From: Albidovulum denitrificans
GTDB lineage: Bacteria > Pseudomonadota > Alphaproteobacteria > Rhodobacterales > Rhodobacteraceae
DNA: 64,000 nucleotides
NCBI RefSeq assembly: GCF_002973535.1
Contig: NZ_PVEP01000001.1
Location: 372,001 to 436,000 of the forward strand
Reading direction: 5' to 3'
Part shown: in pieces, positions 60,622-64,000 of the stretch
How the letters are laid out: each line of letters begins with the position of its first letter
Numbering within the stretch: position 1 is the first letter of the stretch
The notes under the pieces: model-generated
What the model saw: only the letters and a program-made list of their open reading frames with translations
Told to the model about the DNA's origin: nothing
Databases searched by the model: none
Made by a program: the position numbers and the translations under genes

Positions 60622-61953
60622 CTACGGGATGGCGGCGCGGTCCTCGCCCTCGACCCCGATCAGGATCGACGGCTCGCGCCGGGCGACGCAGCCGGGGCGT
60701 GGACAGATGCGGCAAGCGGGACCGATGGCGCGTTCGCTGCCCGTGCGCGCCGCCGTCGCGGGCAGGATCAGCATCATCGCCTCCACCACCTGCGGGCCGT
60801 CCCAACCGCCGGGATGGCGCGCCTCGGCAAAGGCGTAAAGGACGAAGCGGTGCGGGACGCGGCCCGCCATCTCCACCGGCACGCGGATCAGCGTACCGGG
60901 CCGCGCCAGCACCTCATAAAGCGGCCAAAGCGGACAGGCCGCGCCAAAGCGGGGCAGCGCGAAGCCCGGCAGCGGGCGGCGGAAGGTCATCGCGCCCGCC
61001 GCGTCGCAGATGACAAGGCCCGCCGCGCCCCCGACCCCGCGCGGCAGCGTGGCCAGCCGCCGGAAGACCGGCCCCGGCGTTACACCAAACCGCGCCGCCA
61101 GCCGCGCCGGATCGGGGCCATCCTCAGCCAGCGCCGCCGTGAACGGCCCAAGCGGCAGGCGCTGCGCATCGGCGCGGCTGCGCGCGATATGGGCCAGCGC
61201 CAGTTGCCGCGCAGCACCACTGGCCAGATCGGGGATACCTTCGATCATCGCCTCGGGCGCGGGCGGTTGCGGGCGTTCCAGCGCGGCAAGGTGGTAATCC
61301 GTCCGCGCCAGCCAGCTTTCGACCTCTTCCTGCGGCGAGGAAAGCCCCGTCTCGCTCTCCTCGGTCGAATCGATATAGGCGACCAGGGCCTGCGCCGCCT
61401 CGCTCAGCCGGATGCTGTCCTCATGGATATTGGCGTGAAAGCGCGCGCGCCACTCCGGTTCCATATCCTCGCTCTCGGCCAGGATCGCGGCGGTGGAGCG
61501 GACCGAGGTCACGGCGGAAAGAACCTCATGCATCGAGGCCGAAAGGAACGGGTCCTGCGCCATCCGCTCGCTTAACCCCACCAGCGCGTGTTCCAGCGCG
61601 CCGACCCGCTCCTGCCGCGCGGCCAGAAGCTCCGCCCAGCCGGGGAAACGGCCCAGGAATTCCTCGATCCGCCCGATCTCCGGCGGCGTTTCGGGCGCCT
61701 GCGCCCCGGCGGCGGCGGCCCGCAGCCCCTCCATCACCGCACTTTCCGCGCCCTCGGCCAGCGCGGTTTCCGCGACGCCAAGCGCGCCCGCAAGCGCGGT
61801 CAAAAGCGCCTCTCCCACCCGGCGGCGGTTGTGTTCAATAAGGTTCAGATAGGCCGGAGAGATCCCGACATGACGCGCCAGATCGGCCTGTTTCATGCCG
61901 ATCCGAAGGCGCCTTTCGCGCACCCGCGTGCCGGTCAGCGCCGTGCGCGGCAT
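60622..61953 (-). CDS. XRE/ScfR-like regulator with HisKA-like segment
   Basis: This 443-residue regulator has an N-terminal XRE helix-turn-helix (about residues 8-63, MKQADLARHVGISPAYLNLI). Residues 136-196 look like a HisKA dimerisation helix pair. The segment MHEVLSAVTSVRSTAAILAE and the following NIHEDSIRLSEAAQALVA compare with the true H-box of the nearby kinase (HELRTPMTSIRAF). A C-terminal DUF2083-type part ends with the cysteine cluster CRICPRPGC, typical of ScfR/RamB short-chain-acyl regulators. No HATPase domain is present. Three TTTACA words lie upstream. Confidence 0.8.
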   Translation of the reverse strand: MPRTALTGTRVRERRLRIGMKQADLARHVGISPAYLNLIEHNRRRVGEALLTALAGALGVAETALAEGAESAVMEGLRAAAAGAQAPETPPEIGRIEEFLGRFPGWAELLAARQERVGALEHALVGLSERMAQDPFLSASMHEVLSAVTSVRSTAAILAESEDMEPEWRARFHANIHEDSIRLSEAAQALVAYIDSTEESETGLSSPQEEVESWLARTDYHLAALERPQPPAPEAMIEGIPDLASGAARQLALAHIARSRADAQRLPLGPFTAALAEDGPDPARLAARFGVTPGPVFRRLATLPRGVGGAAGLVICDAAGAMTFRRPLPGFALPRFGAACPLWPLYEVLARPGTLIRVPVEMAGRVPHRFVLYAFAEARHPGGWDGPQVVEAMMLILPATAARTGSERAIGPACRICPRPGCVARREPSILIGVEGEDRAAIP

Positions 61954-61970
61954 CCCCAGTCCCCCCGTGA

Positions 61971-61999
61971 TTTACAGCGGGGAGGTTTACAGATTTACA
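61971..61999 (-). promoter_or_regulatory. TTTACA direct repeats upstream of XRE regulator
   Basis: TTTACAG occurs at 61971 and 61986, and TTTACAA at 61994; read on the regulator's strand this is CTGTAAA/TTGTAAA. They lie 18-46 bases upstream of the start codon in a short AT-rich island. The spacing (15 and 8) is irregular, but three matches in 29 bp of GC-rich DNA suggest an autoregulatory site. Confidence 0.45.
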
Positions 62000-62014
62000 A
62001 CCGCTTGAAAAGGC

Positions 62015-62194
62015 TCAGGTGTCGGGGCAGTTCGGCGGCGCGACATCCATCGTGCGCTCCACCGCGGGCTGGTCGCCGACACAGGCGGTCAGCGGATACT
62101 TGTTCCGCCCGCAGGCCGAAAGCCCCGCCAGAAGCAGAAGCGCCAGCGCGCCCATCGCCACCCGCCCGGTTGTTATCCTGCCCATACCGCTCAT
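62015..62194 (-). CDS. Small predicted lipoprotein
   Basis: This 59-residue protein is too short for standard calling. It has a basic N-terminus, MSGMGRITTGRVAMGALALL, followed by the lipobox LSAC with the modifiable cysteine near residue 28. Two more cysteines lie in the mature part (ACVGDQ and PNCPDT). The mature region of about 32 residues is likely attached to a membrane. The start at 62194 is one of two close choices (62185 is the other). Function unknown. Confidence 0.6.
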   Translation of the reverse strand: MSGMGRITTGRVAMGALALLLLAGLSACGRNKYPLTACVGDQPAVERTMDVAPPNCPDT

Positions 62195-62291
62195 GCCGTC
62201 CCCCGTCTCTTGCCGCCCGAAGATAGACCGCGAACGGCGCCAAAGGGCAAGCGAAAAGGCGCGCGGGAAGCCCCCCCGCGCGCCCCTTGCC

Positions 62292-63272
62292 TTACTGAAG
62301 CGCCTTGTCGGTGATCTGATGCGTCCAGGCCCCCTCCGGCGCCTTGGTGATGACCGCATCCGACCCGCCCGACATCAAGGCATCGACCGTGCGCTGATAA
62401 TCGCCCTCATCCAGCGCGCCATTCGACCCGGCGGTCAGCTTCGCGACCTCGCCCATCATGCGCTTTTGATGCTTTTCGGTCTGCGCGCCGGTGTCGTCAT
62501 TGTCCAGAACGATCATCGCCGCGTCGTCGGGGTGTTCCTCGGCCCACTTCCAGCCCTTCATGCTGGCGCGGACGAACTTCACCATCTTCTCCTCGAAGGC
62601 CGGGTCCTTGAGGTTGTCCTCCATGACGTAAAGCCCGTCCTCCAACGTCGCCACGCCTTCCTGCGTGTAGTTGAAGTTCACCAGCTGGTCGGGCGTGATC
62701 CCGGCGTCGATGACCTGCCAGTATTCGTTATAGGTCATGGTGGAGATACAGGCGGCCTGCTTTTGCAAGAGCGGATCGACGTTGAATCCCTGCTTCAGAA
62801 CCGTCACCCCGTCGGGTGAGCCATCGGTCGCGTAGCCCAGCTTGCCCATCCAGTTCAGGAACGGATATTCGTTGCCGCCGAACCAGACGCCCAGCGTCTT
62901 GCCCTTGAAATCGGCGGGCGTCGCGACGCCGGATTCCTTCAGGCAGGTCAACTGCATGCCCGATGACTTGAACGGCTGCGCGATATTGACCAGCGCCAGC
63001 CCCTTTTCCCGCGCGGCCAGGGCCGAGGGCATCCAGTCCACCACCACATCGGCCCCGCCGCCCGCGATCACCTGCGTCGGCGCCACGTCCGGCCCGCCCG
63101 GCAGGATGGTGACGTTCAGCCCCTCTTCGTCATAAAACCCCTGATCCTTGGCGACGTAATAGCCCGCGAACTGCGCCTGCGTGACCCATTTCAGTTGCAG
63201 CGTCACATCCTCGGCCCAGGCGGCCGAGGCCATCAGCGCCGTCATAGCGGTCCCGATCATCAGTTTTTTCAT
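62292..63272 (-). CDS. ABC substrate-binding protein, ThiY/NMT1 family
   Basis: This 326-residue periplasmic protein of the NMT1/THI5-like family has a Sec signal MKKLMIGTAMTALMASAAWA. The mature start is EDVTLQLKWVTQAQFAGYYV, and KDQGFYDEEGLNVTILPGG is typical of ThiY and relatives that bind thiamine-pyrimidine precursors. The GKTLGVWFGGNEYPFLNWM block is also of that type. It lies 40 bp downstream of a permease gene. A riboflavin- or sulfonate-type substrate is the alternative; no riboswitch was found within the window. Confidence 0.82.
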   Translation of the reverse strand: MKKLMIGTAMTALMASAAWAEDVTLQLKWVTQAQFAGYYVAKDQGFYDEEGLNVTILPGGPDVAPTQVIAGGGADVVVDWMPSALAAREKGLALVNIAQPFKSSGMQLTCLKESGVATPADFKGKTLGVWFGGNEYPFLNWMGKLGYATDGSPDGVTVLKQGFNVDPLLQKQAACISTMTYNEYWQVIDAGITPDQLVNFNYTQEGVATLEDGLYVMEDNLKDPAFEEKMVKFVRASMKGWKWAEEHPDDAAMIVLDNDDTGAQTEKHQKRMMGEVAKLTAGSNGALDEGDYQRTVDALMSGGSDAVITKAPEGAWTHQITDKALQ

Positions 63273-63312
63273 GTCGTCCTCTCCTGTTGCGGGGCCTTTT
63301 GCGGCCCCTTGA

Positions 63313-64000
63313 TTAACGCCGTTGCGACGGGTGCCAGAAGGTCACCCGTCTTTCGATAAACCCCACGAGGCCATAGAAGGCCGACCCCGCCAGCGCCGCC
63401 ACCGCGATCTCCGCCCAGATCATGTCAAGCGAGAGCTGCCCGATGGAGGCGTTGATGCGGAACCCCATGCCGACGATGGGGCTGCCGAAGAACTCCGCCA
63501 CGATGGCCCCGATCAGGGCAAGCGTGGTCGCGATCTTCAACCCGTTGAAGAGGAATGGCAGCGCGGCCGGGAAGCGCAGCTTCCAGAGCGTCTGCCAGTA
63601 GCTTGCGTGATATGTCGCCATCAGGTCGCGCTGCATCGGCTCCGTCGCCTTCAGCCCGGCGACCATGTTCACCAGCACCGGGAAAAAGACCATGACGATG
63701 ACCACCGCCGCCTTGGATTGCCAGTCGAAGCCAAACCACATCACCATGATCGGCGCGATCCCGACGATGGGTAGGGCGGCGACGAAATTGCCCACCGGCA
63801 GAAGGCCGCGTTGCAGAAAGGCCGATCGGTCGATCAGCACCGCCACCGCGACCGCCGCCCCGCAGCCCAGCACATAGCCGGTCAACGCGCCCTTCAGCGC
63901 CGTCTGCACGAAATCCGCCCAAAGGATCGGCAGGCTTCCCGCGATCCGCGCCGCGATGGCCGAGGGCGCGGGCAGGATCACCGGCGAGATACCGAACAGC
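63313..64000 (-). CDS. ABC transporter permease, ThiX/SsuC-like (partial)
   Basis: This permease of the nitrate/sulfonate/thiamine-precursor type is cut by the window edge, so its N-terminus lies beyond base 64000. The frame continues upstream of the apparent GTG at 63981 as LFGISPVILPAPSA, a typical family opening. The EAA loop reads DLMATYHASYWQTLWKLRFP, and the last helices end VGFIERRVTFWHPSQRR. It is coupled to the binding-protein gene 40 bp downstream. The ATPase partner is presumably further upstream. Confidence 0.85.
   Translation of the reverse strand, partial: LFGISPVILPAPSAIAARIAGSLPILWADFVQTALKGALTGYVLGCGAAVAVAVLIDRSAFLQRGLLPVGNFVAALPIVGIAPIMVMWFGFDWQSKAAVVIVMVFFPVLVNMVAGLKATEPMQRDLMATYHASYWQTLWKLRFPAALPFLFNGLKIATTLALIGAIVAEFFGSPIVGMGFRINASIGQLSLDMIWAEIAVAALAGSAFYGLVGFIERRVTFWHPSQRR

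Noticed and set aside
1-64000. tRNA, rRNA, CRISPR, riboswitch (TPP, cobalamin), integrase or transposase genes
   Set aside because: No convincing sequence for any of these was seen on reading both strands; the ThiY-like operon continues beyond the window, so a TPP riboswitch could lie outside it.

Overview
This GC-rich window looks like chromosomal DNA of a metabolically versatile alphaproteobacterium of the Rhodobacteraceae/Paracoccaceae type. The clues are a taurine/sulfoacetaldehyde gene set with a TauR (MocR-type) regulator and SoeABC-like sulfite dehydrogenase, an agl-type glucoside operon beside Entner-Doudoroff genes, GapR (DUF2312), a DksA-like protein with a C-C-C-H zinc knuckle, paired YeeE/YedE half-proteins and a divergent FliM-family protein. 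No rRNA, tRNA, CRISPR array, phage gene or intact transposase was seen. Strong codon bias leaves many long antisense open frames, which are ignored here.

Layout. (1) 0.1-2 kb: miaA and an AraC-type regulator. (2) 2.2-8.6 kb: a peptide/opine-type ABC importer with a Tat-exported binding protein, two permeases (one unusually long) and a double ATPase. (3) 8.6-9.7 kb: an acetyltransferase-like gene and a small membrane ORF. (4) 9.7-19.9 kb: the aglEFGAK operon on the minus strand, divergent from aglR-bgl-glk, with two copies of a near-identical LacI-type operator in between. (5) 19.9-23.6 kb: zwf-pgl-pgi, so sugar uptake, hydrolysis, phosphorylation and entry into the Entner-Doudoroff route sit together. 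(6) 23.8-27.9 kb: acuI, an Asp/Glu racemase-family gene, an HpsN-like dehydrogenase and a LysR regulator. (7) 28.0-45.4 kb: taurine catabolism. TauABC imports taurine, Tpa transaminates it to sulfoacetaldehyde, Xsc makes acetyl phosphate and sulfite, Pta and AckA process acetyl phosphate, a TauE/SafE-type exporter can expel sulfite, and SoeABC can oxidise it. (8) 45.5-64 kb: envelope proteins, an epimerase, an Fe(III)-type permease, GapR, a degenerate FadJ-like protein, a DksA-like protein, a YeeE pair with a DUF442 phosphatase-like protein, a symporter/histidine-kinase fusion with a receiver protein, an XRE/ScfR-like regulator with a HisKA-like segment, and part of a thiamine-precursor-type ABC importer.

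The strongest regulatory signal is a set of paired CTGGAC-type direct repeats, 22 or 23 bp apart, next to tauR, xsc and tpa, with a weaker version before tauA. They look like a local TauR regulon read straight from the DNA. A second signal is a ~92-bp palindromic repeat in three copies (40.5 kb, 51.5 kb, 51.6 kb). One copy supplies the stop codon of tpa and two lie upstream of gapR. Other oddities are an Ig/cadherin-like insertion inside TauC and loss of key catalytic residues in the FadJ-like protein.
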